Shown one piece after another: positions 1 to 7,814 of a stretch of DNA of 64,000 nucleotides; the first letter of the stretch is position 1; each line of letters begins with the position of its first letter. Below the pieces are notes generated by a model. The model did not search any database. It was not told where the DNA came from and saw nothing but the letters and a program-made list of their open reading frames with translations. Both the position numbers and the translations under genes were made by a program. Origin of the DNA: CALAGB01 sp963713965 (GTDB taxonomy: Bacteria; Chloroflexota; Chloroflexia; Thermomicrobiales; Thermomicrobiaceae); assembly GCA_963713965.1 (NCBI GenBank), contig OY970217.1, positions 2,852,001 to 2,916,000 on the forward strand, given 5' to 3'.

Positions 1-912
1 ATGGGAGTCGTCATCCTGCTAACGGCGGGCGTGGTCGCTCTGCTGGCGACTCGATTGGCGCCATACGATCCTCGGTTGCCGACCGGCGATCCTTTGAGTA
101 CGCCGAACTGGTCACACGTGCTTGGGACCAACGACCTGGGGCAGGATCAGCTATCACAGCTCATCTTTGGCGCACGCACGTCTCTCTATGTGGCGGTCAT
201 CGTGGTCGTGATTTCGACTGTGATGAGCTGGCTCGTCGGACTGACGGCCGGGTTCTTCCGTAAGTCGGAAGCGGTGCTGCTAGGCGTCGTCGACTTGCTG
301 CTGGCTCTGCCAAGCATCCCGGTATACCTCTTGATCATCGCCTTGACGGGCGCCAGCAGGCTGACTCTAGCGCTGATGCTTGGGTTCCTTTCCTGGCCGG
401 CATACGCCCGCATCGTGCGCAGCCTGGTACTGCAGACGCGATCAAGCGACTACATCGAGGCAGCGAGAGCAATTGGCGCGTCCGAGTCTCGGATCGTGAT
501 GCGGCACGTGCTACCTGCCACGCTCGACATCCTGCCGACCAAGCTCACGCTCACGCTACGCTACGCTATCTTCGCGGAGGCGACGCTCGCGTTTCTGGGT
601 TTGGGAGCGAGCGGATCGATCAGCTGGGGCACCATGCTGAGTTGGGCATTCAACGACCCATTTCTCTTCAGTCGCTCGGTCTGGCCTTGGCTCGTATTTC
701 CACCCGCCATCGCGGTTATGCTGCTGATTCTCGCAGCGGTTTGGGTGACGGGTGGATGGAACCTAAGAGTGGGCTCAGGGGAGTGGGGAACAAAATCCGT
801 CTCGTCCGCCTTCACCTCCGATCCGCCGACCAGGAGGGAGGAGACGGCTGAATACGACCTCGAGGGTTGCTCCCCTCCTTCCATTCGAACGGGAGAAGGG
901 GTCAGGGGATGA
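1..912 (+). CDS. ABC transporter permease, DppC/OppC type (5' end probably outside window)
   Basis: Inner-membrane permease of a peptide/nickel-type ABC importer. The N-terminal helix runs into the APYDP motif typical of DppC/OppC, followed by the LGTNDLGQD segment and the ABC-permease EAA loop near residues 150-165 (EAARAIGAS...RHVLPA). The window opens exactly at an ATG, but family members usually have 20-30 residues before this helix, so the true start probably lies upstream. After the last helix (about residue 250) the usual short DPR-type end is missing. Instead there is a roughly 50-residue hydrophilic tail, and its last codons come from an imperfect inverted repeat at 872-901. Partner genes (second permease, ATPases, binding protein) would lie upstream. 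Family is certain; the transported substrate is unknown. Confidence 0.9.
   Translation: MGVVILLTAGVVALLATRLAPYDPRLPTGDPLSTPNWSHVLGTNDLGQDQLSQLIFGARTSLYVAVIVVVISTVMSWLVGLTAGFFRKSEAVLLGVVDLLLALPSIPVYLLIIALTGASRLTLALMLGFLSWPAYARIVRSLVLQTRSSDYIEAARAIGASESRIVMRHVLPATLDILPTKLTLTLRYAIFAEATLAFLGLGASGSISWGTMLSWAFNDPFLFSRSVWPWLVFPPAIAVMLLILAAVWVTGGWNLRVGSGEWGTKSVSSAFTSDPPTRREETAEYDLEGCSPPSIRTGEGVRG
872..901. repeat. imperfect GC-rich inverted repeat at the 3' end of the permease gene
   Basis: Arms CCCCTCCTTCC and GGGAGAAGGGG flank ATTCGAAC, and GTCAGGGGATGA follows, holding the stop codon. The pattern resembles the dispersed pyrimidine-arm/purine-arm inverted repeats seen between genes in many Chloroflexota and other GC-rich genomes. 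Here it is translated as the C-terminus of the permease. Only one copy is seen in this window, so its repeat status is an inference. Confidence 0.45.
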
Positions 913-942
913 CGGCTGCCACCGCGAACGTCGACCTTTGTG

Positions 943-1539
943 CTACTTCGCTCCGATGCCACGCATGAATCGGTCTTTCAGAATCACAGGATCCCGTTCC
1001 GGCCGTGCCTGACCAGGAGAGCGGTCGATGCGTGCGCCGATGAAGTGTGGGCCGTCCTCGGTGAGCGCGTGATCAACCAGCATCTCGAAATGCGACTCGG
1101 CGCGCGCCCATTCGGCGTGGACGATCCCAGCACCGCGTGCGACGGCGACCATGTCGGTACGCTCGGCAGTGGGAGACTCCTGCACGCCGGTGATCTGATA
1201 CGAGGCGTTGTCCCATACGACGATGGTGAGATTCTTGGGGCCAACCTGCGCCACTGTAGACAGGCATCCAAGGTTCATGAGGAGTGAGCCGTCGCCGTCG
1301 AGCACGAAGACGCGGCGGTTGGGCTGGGTCAGCGCGATTCCAAGCCCGATCGGCACCGCCATCCCCATGCTCCCCAGCATGTAAAAATTCTCAGCTCGCG
1401 CGCCCGCGCCGACTAAATCGAAGTTGGAGTTGCCGATGCCGCCGACGACCACCTCGCCATGCTCGAGCCGGGCGACTAACCGTTTCGTCAGGTCGAGCCG
1501 GTTCATCACCTCGCCGCCAAAACGAGCCTGGACTGTCAT
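943..1539 (-). CDS. ThDP-dependent decarboxylase, C-terminal ThDP-binding subunit (ComE-like)
   Basis: 198 residues forming a stand-alone C-terminal thiamine-diphosphate domain. The ThDP motif is visible as GDGSLLMN followed about 18 residues later by WDN, preceded by the GSMGMA...G.A segment typical of this fold. Separate alpha and beta chains of this size match sulfopyruvate decarboxylase (ComD/ComE) and related phosphonopyruvate decarboxylases. The partner PYR-domain subunit lies just upstream (1601-2110), 61 bases away on the same strand. A GGAG sequence precedes the ATG at 1539; an internal ATG at 1506 is also possible. No other coenzyme M or phosphonate genes are nearby, so the substrate is open. 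Confidence 0.82.
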   Translation of the reverse strand: MTVQARFGGEVMNRLDLTKRLVARLEHGEVVVGGIGNSNFDLVGAGARAENFYMLGSMGMAVPIGLGIALTQPNRRVFVLDGDGSLLMNLGCLSTVAQVGPKNLTIVVWDNASYQITGVQESPTAERTDMVAVARGAGIVHAEWARAESHFEMLVDHALTEDGPHFIGARIDRSPGQARPERDPVILKDRFMRGIGAK

Positions 1540-1600
1540 GCGCGTCTCTCTCCGTTCATGCGGTATCGCTCTCTTGTCATTGATAGGGATCGAATCAACG

Positions 1601-2110
1601 TTAGCGGTCTAGTTTCCCACCGGTCAACATTGGGGAAAGGATGATGGCGGCGGGGGTCTGAGTGTTGAAGCATTGGGCCGCCATGCGCGGAACGACGAAC
1701 TCGACCTCATCTTCGCGGTTCAATGTGAAGTGCGGGATTCCCAGCGCATCGAGCGTCGGGCGGATGACACGAGTGATCGGGACCTGGACGGAGTTGTATT
1801 CGCCAAGTGAGCCCCGTTCAGAAATGATCATCAGTACCGGAATCTGATAAGGAGTGGCCAGTGACGCCAGCGCGTTGGGGATGTTGCCGAATCCGCTGCT
1901 CTGCATCATCACCAGTGCGCGCGAGCCACCCAGGTAGGCGCCGCAGGCGATGCCGATGGCCTCTTCCTCACGCGTCGCGGAGAAAACGGTCAACCGTTCG
2001 TCTGCCTTGAATCCGGAGATTAACGGGATGAGCACGTTGTCCGGCACGTAAGTGACGACACGGATGTCGTTCTCGATCAGGGATAGCACCGTCGTTTCTG
2101 CCCAGCCCAC
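1601..2110 (-). CDS. ThDP-dependent decarboxylase, N-terminal PYR subunit (ComD-like)
   Basis: 169 residues forming a pyrimidine-binding (PYR) domain of ThDP enzymes. The REEEA motif near residue 48 carries the catalytic glutamate that activates ThDP, and the Q..G.GN....L.SL segment is typical. With the ComE-like subunit downstream it should form an alpha/beta decarboxylase acting on a 2-oxo acid such as sulfopyruvate or phosphonopyruvate. The start is GTG at 2110 with GGGAG just upstream. The pair is convergent with the ABC permease and separate from murF. Reaction class is fairly sure; the substrate is not. Confidence 0.82.
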   Translation of the reverse strand: MGWAETTVLSLIENDIRVVTYVPDNVLIPLISGFKADERLTVFSATREEEAIGIACGAYLGGSRALVMMQSSGFGNIPNALASLATPYQIPVLMIISERGSLGEYNSVQVPITRVIRPTLDALGIPHFTLNREDEVEFVVPRMAAQCFNTQTPAAIILSPMLTGGKLDR

Positions 2111-2206
2111 TCACACTCCCTCTCTGTCACAACCAACCACGACGCCGACCCTTGCCAGTATAGTCGTCAGGGCGCGAAGGGCGACCAATGGGTGGGGGAA
2201 CAGTGG

Positions 2207-3646
2207 TCACGCCTGGGCATGCAGCGCGGCGACCACGGTCTCCATCTCCATGCCGCGTGCGCCCTTGACCAGCACGTAGTCACCCTCACCGAGCTTCGGA
2301 GTCAGGGCGTCGACGGCTGCCTGTTTGTCCTCGAACGACATGATTTCACCCTTCATTCCGGCCTTGCGTGCCTCGTCGGCGATCCAGTGTGCGCGTGGTC
2401 CGACAGTGTAGAGGACTTCGACTCTCTGCTCGGCGTGCCTTCCGACGGTGCGGTGCGCCTCTTCTTCGACCGGTCCAAGCTCATACATGTCTCCGAAGAC
2501 GGCGATATGCCGCCCTTCAAGCTCGTGCAGCAGATCGAGCGCGGCGTTGCAGGAGACCGGGCTGGCGTTGTACGTATCGTCCAGAATAGTTGAGCCTCGG
2601 GGGCCCGGAACCGTGACGAACCGCAGCCGCTCGCCGCAGGTCTCCAGTCCAGCGGCAATCTCGTCCCAGTTCAGTCCGAGAACGAGTCCGGCTGACGCGG
2701 CGGCCAGTGCCGTATAGGCGTGGTGCTTGCCAAGAAGTGGAATGCGGAGACTCGTTACGTCGGTGCCGTGGTGAGCGCGCAGGGTGACGCCTTCAAAGCC
2801 GTGACTTTCGACGTTGTCGGCCCAGACGTCGGCTTCGGGATTGAGTCCGAAGAAGAAGGGCTGCGCCTTCGTTCGCGAGGTCATGCCGCGCACCAGGTCG
2901 TCGTCGTAGTTGAGGATAGCGACGCCGTCGTCCGGCAGTGCGTCGATGAGCTCTCCCTCCGCGCCCGCGATCGTCTCGATGGTCAGCATGCGTTCCATGT
3001 GGGCGATGCCGACGTTGGTGACGATACCGATATTGGGACGCGCGATGGAGGCGAGGAGCGCGATCTCGCCCGGACCGTAGGTCCCCATTTCAATGACGGC
3101 CACTTGATGCTCGGGTGACATCTGCAGGATGGTGAGCGGCATTGTGCTCTCACTGTTGTAGGAGCGAGGCGTTTTGAGCATATTGAAGCGCTGTTCCACC
3201 ACGGCAGATGTTGCCTCTTTGGTCGATGTCTTGCCCACACTGCCACTGATGCCCACCACCTGCGGATCGAACTTGGCGCGGTGGTTGGATGCCAGCCGAT
3301 GCAGCGTCTGGAGCGGATCGTCGGTCGGTACCAATATCTGGGACGACTGATCGATCTGCAGAGAAGTACCGTCGAGGACCACGATGGATCGATTTGGACT
3401 CCGCTTGAGCGATTCGAGCGATGCTCGTCGCACCAGCGCGGCGGTAGCGCCACGATCGAACGCCGCGTCGACATAGTCGTGAGCATCGGATCGCTCGCCA
3501 ATCAGAGCGACGAACAATTCTCCCGGCTGAACGAGTCGCGAGTCGATTGCCGCTCCATTGAAGGTGACCTCTGCTAACCGTAAATCGAGCGCGTTGACCT
3601 GATCTTCGGATCCAGCGGCTATAAGGAGGTCAACCATCGAGAACAT
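2207..3646 (-). CDS. murF: UDP-N-acetylmuramoyl-tripeptide--D-alanyl-D-alanine ligase
   Basis: Cytoplasmic Mur ligase that adds D-Ala-D-Ala to the UDP-MurNAc-tripeptide in peptidoglycan synthesis. The ATP-binding loop GSVGKTSTKEA is at about residues 135-145, followed by the Mur central-domain motifs (NYDDD, GKHH, LDDTYNASP, FGDMYELG). The length of about 479 residues is normal. I place the start at ATG 3646: GGAAGGA at 3653-3659 is 6 bases upstream, whereas the longer TTG frame at 3652 would touch the SD. It follows mutS on the same strand after about 30 bases. No other mur genes are adjacent, so it is not in a dcw-type cluster. Assignment is firm. Confidence 0.96.
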   Translation of the reverse strand: MFSMVDLLIAAGSEDQVNALDLRLAEVTFNGAAIDSRLVQPGELFVALIGERSDAHDYVDAAFDRGATAALVRRASLESLKRSPNRSIVVLDGTSLQIDQSSQILVPTDDPLQTLHRLASNHRAKFDPQVVGISGSVGKTSTKEATSAVVEQRFNMLKTPRSYNSESTMPLTILQMSPEHQVAVIEMGTYGPGEIALLASIARPNIGIVTNVGIAHMERMLTIETIAGAEGELIDALPDDGVAILNYDDDLVRGMTSRTKAQPFFFGLNPEADVWADNVESHGFEGVTLRAHHGTDVTSLRIPLLGKHHAYTALAAASAGLVLGLNWDEIAAGLETCGERLRFVTVPGPRGSTILDDTYNASPVSCNAALDLLHELEGRHIAVFGDMYELGPVEEEAHRTVGRHAEQRVEVLYTVGPRAHWIADEARKAGMKGEIMSFEDKQAAVDALTPKLGEGDYVLVKGARGMEMETVVAALHAQA

Positions 3647-3678
3647 GTTCAATCCTTCCGGTGCCGTTGCCCAGCTGC

Positions 3679-6303
3679 TCAGGTCGATCGAGCACCATTG
3701 GTCGCCTTGCGATGCAGTTCGAAGAGGGTTGTGAGCGCCTCAAGTGGTGAGAGCCCTTCGACGTCGAGCTGTTTCAAATCCTCGACCACCGGATCTGGCG
3801 CACCGAAGAAGGTCATCTGCAGTGGCGCTTCAGCTGCCTTCCCGATCGTTTTGCGTCGACGTGTGCGCTCCTCGTTGCCCGGCGCACCCTCTTCCAGATC
3901 CTGCAAGATCTCGCGGGCCCGTCTCACCACCGACTTCGGCATGCCTGCCAGCTGCGCCACGTGAATGCCGTAGCTGCGGTCGGCTCCGCCCCGCACCACG
4001 CGGTGCAGGAAAACGACCGAGTCGCCCTCTTCCAGCACGTCGACGCGGTAGTTGCGCACGCGCGGCAGCAGCTTCTCGAGCTCGGTCAACTCGTGGTAAT
4101 GGGTCGCAAAAAGTGTGCGACAGCCAAGGCGGCTGCTGTTGTGAAGCTGCTCGACCACCGCTCGGGCGATGGCCAGCCCGTCGTACGTGCTGGTGCCGCG
4201 CCCGATCTCGTCCAGCACCACCAGCGACCGTTCGGTGGCGTGGTGCAGAATCGAAGCCGTTTCCACCATCTCAACCATGAAGGTGCTTTGTCCGGAGGTG
4301 ATGTCGTCCTGTGCGCCAATGCGCGTGAATATGCGGTCGACCAGCCCGACATGCGCGCTCTCGGCCGGCACGAAGGAGCCGATCTGGGCCAGGAGCACGA
4401 TCAGCGCGACCTGTCGCAAGTACGTCGACTTGCCGGCCATATTCGGTCCGGTCAGGATGGCGATCTGTTCATCGCTGGTATCGAGCGAGACGTCATTGGA
4501 GACGAACTGACCGGGCTCGAGCGAATCTTCCACCACCGGGTGGCGCCCGTCGACGATCCTGAGCGTCGTACCCTCGTCGATTTCGGGCCGGACGTAGCCG
4601 TGGCGCGCCGCGACCTCGGCTAGAGATGCGAAGACATCGATGCGCCCAAGTTCAGCGGCGGCTTGGCGAATCGGCTGGGCACCGGCGGATACCTGCGCCA
4701 GAAGCTGGCGGTAGACCTGGCCTTCGAGTTCGGCGATGCGCTCTTCGGCGTTGAGGACCTTGCTCTCGTACTCCTTCAGCTCCGGGGTGATGTAGCGCTC
4801 GGCGTTGACCAGCGTCTGTTTGCGCTGATAGTGCTCGGGAATCGATCCGGAGTTGGCATGACTGATCTCCAGGTAATAGCCGAAGACCTTGTTGTAGCCC
4901 ACCTTGAGAGACTTGATCCCGGAGCGCTCGCGTTCGGACTGCTCCAGTCCAGCGATCCATTCACGCGCCTCGTGCGACGAGCGTCGCAGCGCGTCCAGCT
5001 CAGCGCTATAGCCCGAGCGGATCGATTGTCCAGCGCCAAGTACGGCGGGAGGATCGTCCATCAATGCATCGGCGATCAGCCGCGCTGCCGTGCTGCAATC
5101 GGGCAGACGGGAGAGATCAGAGGGACGATCGTCGGACTCCAGGATCTGGTTGATCGCGGGGAGTTGCTGCAGCGACGTGCCGAGTGAGCGAAGCTCACGT
5201 GGACCAGAAGCGCCGGTCACCACGCGATTGATCAGCCGCTCGACGTCGGAGACCGATCCGAGCGCTTCACGCAGCCGGGCACGTATCAGTGTTTGATCGA
5301 CGAACAAGGCGACGGCATCCAGGCGACTATCGATCTCGGCCACGTCGACAAGTGGCTGACCGAGCCAACGTCTCAGCAGACGCGCTCCCATCGACGTCCG
5401 CGTGCAGTCCAGCACGTTCAACAGAGAATGACTTCGATCTCCACGGCTGGTCTCGATCAGCTCCAGATTGCGCAACGTCTGTGAATCGAGCGTCATGTGC
5501 CGTTCGACGCTGTAGGTGACTAAGTCGACGATCTGTCCGAGGCTGCCCAGTTGCGTCTCGGCCAGATATTGAAGCAGCGCACCGGCCGCACGAATGGCAT
5601 ATGGTTTTCCGGCACAGCCGTAAGCGTCGAGCGCTTCGACCTCGAATTGGCGCATCAGCTCATCGGTGGCCGTGTTCAGCCGCCAACAGCGGCGGTGAAG
5701 TGGGCTGACGTAAGCCTGTGCCGGAAAATGCGGCGACAACGGCTCCGGTTGGTCCCCATCTCTCTCCGGCACGACGATCTCCGCCGGACCGATACGCAGG
5801 AACTCGCGTCCGACGCCGGCAAGCGCCGCGGCGCCGTCAGCCGCGTTGATCTCGGTGGTCGCGAACTCGCCGGTGGAGAGGTCGGCGACCGCCAGTCCCG
5901 CGCGGCTGCCTTCCACCAGTGCCGCCGCAATGTAGCGATTGCTGGAGCCATCGAGCATCGACGGATCAGTGACGGTCCCAGGCGTCACGACGCGAGTGAC
6001 CTTGCGATCGACCAGGTCGCGGCCGTTGGGGGAACTCGCCTGCTCGACCACGGCCACTTTGTGGCCCGCCGCGATCAATCGCCCAATGTAGCCTTCTGCC
6101 GCGTGGTAGGGGATGCCGGCCATCGGCACCCGATTCTCCTTGCCCATCCCGCTGCGGGAGGTCAGGGTGATATCGAGGACCTTCGACGCGATCTTGGCGT
6201 CCTCATCGAACGTTTCGTAGAAATCGCCAAGTCGGAAGAAGACGATGACGTCCGGATATTGACGCTTGATTGAGAGGTACTGCCGCCGAATCGGCGTACT
6301 CAT
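3679..6303 (-). CDS. mutS: DNA mismatch repair protein MutS
   Basis: Mismatch-recognition ATPase of 874 residues, normal for MutS1. The N-terminal mismatch-binding domain has the Phe-X-Glu motif (GDFYETF, about residues 26-32). Connector, lever and clamp regions follow. The C-terminal ABC-type ATPase carries Walker A GPNMAGKST, the signature region (TSGQSTFMVEM), Walker B (LVVLDEIGRGT) and the FATHYHEL switch. Its tail ends without a recognisable beta-clamp motif. murF follows about 30 bases downstream, suggesting cotranscription. No mutL is present in the window. Confidence 0.98.
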   Translation of the reverse strand: MSTPIRRQYLSIKRQYPDVIVFFRLGDFYETFDEDAKIASKVLDITLTSRSGMGKENRVPMAGIPYHAAEGYIGRLIAAGHKVAVVEQASSPNGRDLVDRKVTRVVTPGTVTDPSMLDGSSNRYIAAALVEGSRAGLAVADLSTGEFATTEINAADGAAALAGVGREFLRIGPAEIVVPERDGDQPEPLSPHFPAQAYVSPLHRRCWRLNTATDELMRQFEVEALDAYGCAGKPYAIRAAGALLQYLAETQLGSLGQIVDLVTYSVERHMTLDSQTLRNLELIETSRGDRSHSLLNVLDCTRTSMGARLLRRWLGQPLVDVAEIDSRLDAVALFVDQTLIRARLREALGSVSDVERLINRVVTGASGPRELRSLGTSLQQLPAINQILESDDRPSDLSRLPDCSTAARLIADALMDDPPAVLGAGQSIRSGYSAELDALRRSSHEAREWIAGLEQSERERSGIKSLKVGYNKVFGYYLEISHANSGSIPEHYQRKQTLVNAERYITPELKEYESKVLNAEERIAELEGQVYRQLLAQVSAGAQPIRQAAAELGRIDVFASLAEVAARHGYVRPEIDEGTTLRIVDGRHPVVEDSLEPGQFVSNDVSLDTSDEQIAILTGPNMAGKSTYLRQVALIVLLAQIGSFVPAESAHVGLVDRIFTRIGAQDDITSGQSTFMVEMVETASILHHATERSLVVLDEIGRGTSTYDGLAIARAVVEQLHNSSRLGCRTLFATHYHELTELEKLLPRVRNYRVDVLEEGDSVVFLHRVVRGGADRSYGIHVAQLAGMPKSVVRRAREILQDLEEGAPGNEERTRRRKTIGKAAEAPLQMTFFGAPDPVVEDLKQLDVEGLSPLEALTTLFELHRKATNGARST

Positions 6304-6399
6304 CGCTGTCAGCGCTCCTGCTCATGAGGGAGTTAACGCGCGGTCGTGGCTACAGCTTACCAACAAGCAGCGCTGTTTGTACGCGTGGCCGTCCGATCG

Positions 6400-7716
6400 C
6401 TACTTGGGGAGCTCTGCCTCGTCGAGCAGATCGCGCATCAGCAGGCCAATCGGGATCTTGGGGTAGAAGTAGGTCGATTTCTGCGGCATTCGACCTCCCG
6501 CCCGCGCCACGGTCAGGAGTGTCGACAGGCTGGTCGGTCTCACGAACCCCGCGAAGACCGCGCTGCCGGAGCGGACTTCCTCGAATGCGACGCCAACGTC
6601 CTTGGTGAACTCGACATTCCGCTCAACCTGCTCGCTGCTGAACCGAAGGATGTCTCGCAAAACGACGCAGTCGAAGACGGTGACGTCCAGATGACTGGCC
6701 GTGGCACCGGCGGTATCCGGGATCAAATCGCAAACGGCATCCCAGTCGCGCAGATGGAGACGCAGCAGATCGTTACCACCTGGCTCGAGGATCAAATAGC
6801 TGAGCGGCTCTTCGTCTCGGTTCAGTTCTTCAATGGCTTGCTCGAGCTCTGCTTCCGCGTTCTCCGGCGAGAGCCTAATGCTGCGGGTGTCGTAATAGCG
6901 GATCAGCCGCGCCCGGATGCTCTCCCAATCTTCACCGTCCAGCGATTGAACGACGCGGTGGATCGGCAGGACAAGCACGCCCGGGTCATCGACATAGGTG
7001 ATGTAGGTTAGCGTCCAGTCGGCCTGCGGGTAGTCGAGATCAGCGCGGCGCAACTCTTCTCGATAGCGCAGCGCCGCGACGTAGCGGTGATGCCCGTCCG
7101 CGATGAAGAGCGGGTGTTTGGCGACGGCATCCCGTAAGTTGCGCACCGACGAGGGATTCGTCACGGCCCAGATGCGGTGATTACCTCCAACGCTGTCGGC
7201 CCCCTCCTGATCGGCTGGTCCGGTGACAATCGTTGAAAGCATTGCCTCCAACTTGCCGCTATCTTCAATCAGGGTGTAGACGGAGCTCAGATTTGCCCGC
7301 ACCGAACGCAGTAACTCGGTGCGGATCTCAACGTTGTGTGCCATCGTGTTCTCGTGAGGCAATACGACGCGCTCAGCGTAGTCCGCCAGATGCAATGCCG
7401 CGAAGACGCCACGCCTGACCCGTCGTTCACCATCAAAGCTGAACTCATGCTCGTGGACGTAGAAGCCTGGGGCATCGCTCTGCTTGAGCACTCCCTGCTC
7501 GATCCAGGAGCGAAAGAGGTTTGCTGCCCGCACGAAACACTCGCCCGGACCTGGGTCACTCATTTCGAGTCGCACCGCGTGGTGCGGGTGACCCTCGACG
7601 ATGATCTCCGCCTGCTCCGGCGATGGCACATCTTCCGGAGGGCCAACGACTTCGTGCAGGCCGCCGACCGCATCGGTGTCGTATGTGATTCCGCGAAAGG
7701 GCCGGATTTCGGCCAA
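6400..7716 (-). CDS. DUF1015 family protein
   Basis: 438 residues matching the DUF1015 family of bacteria and archaea, recognisable from the N-terminal I.PFRG..Y motif, the central FIADGHHRY motif and the PYWL-less C-terminal half typical of the longer members. The molecular function is unsettled; some annotations compare it with a kinase/SerC-like neighbourhood, but nothing here proves that. The start is TTG at 7716 with AAAGGGA 7 bases upstream. It follows ggt on the same strand, separated by a hairpin at 7750-7780. The next gene, mutS, is about 100 bases downstream. Confidence 0.88.
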   Translation of the reverse strand: MAEIRPFRGITYDTDAVGGLHEVVGPPEDVPSPEQAEIIVEGHPHHAVRLEMSDPGPGECFVRAANLFRSWIEQGVLKQSDAPGFYVHEHEFSFDGERRVRRGVFAALHLADYAERVVLPHENTMAHNVEIRTELLRSVRANLSSVYTLIEDSGKLEAMLSTIVTGPADQEGADSVGGNHRIWAVTNPSSVRNLRDAVAKHPLFIADGHHRYVAALRYREELRRADLDYPQADWTLTYITYVDDPGVLVLPIHRVVQSLDGEDWESIRARLIRYYDTRSIRLSPENAEAELEQAIEELNRDEEPLSYLILEPGGNDLLRLHLRDWDAVCDLIPDTAGATASHLDVTVFDCVVLRDILRFSSEQVERNVEFTKDVGVAFEEVRSGSAVFAGFVRPTSLSTLLTVARAGGRMPQKSTYFYPKIPIGLLMRDLLDEAELPK

Positions 7717-7749
7717 GATTAATTCCCTTTCAGCCTCAGCCAGGCCAAA

Positions 7750-7780
7750 CGATCCCTAGAGACAACGTCAATAGGGATCG
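7750..7780 (-). terminator. hairpin between ggt and the DUF1015 gene
   Basis: Perfect 9-bp arms CGATCCCTA and TAGGGATCG enclose a 13-base loop. Read on the minus strand it lies just after the ggt stop and is followed by TTTGGCC, a weak U run. It could be a weak terminator or attenuator for ggt. Confidence 0.4.
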
Positions 7781-7814
7781 GATTATGCCCGCCGATCGAT
7801 GTGATGGAGTGGAA

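Noticed and set aside
1575..1600. TAGGGATCG motif shared with the hairpin at 7772-7780
   Set aside because: Only about 12 bases match and the first copy has no inverted partner; too little to call a repeat.
3647..3652. TTG start of murF at 3652
   Set aside because: The SD GGAAGGA would touch this codon; ATG 3646 has proper spacing.
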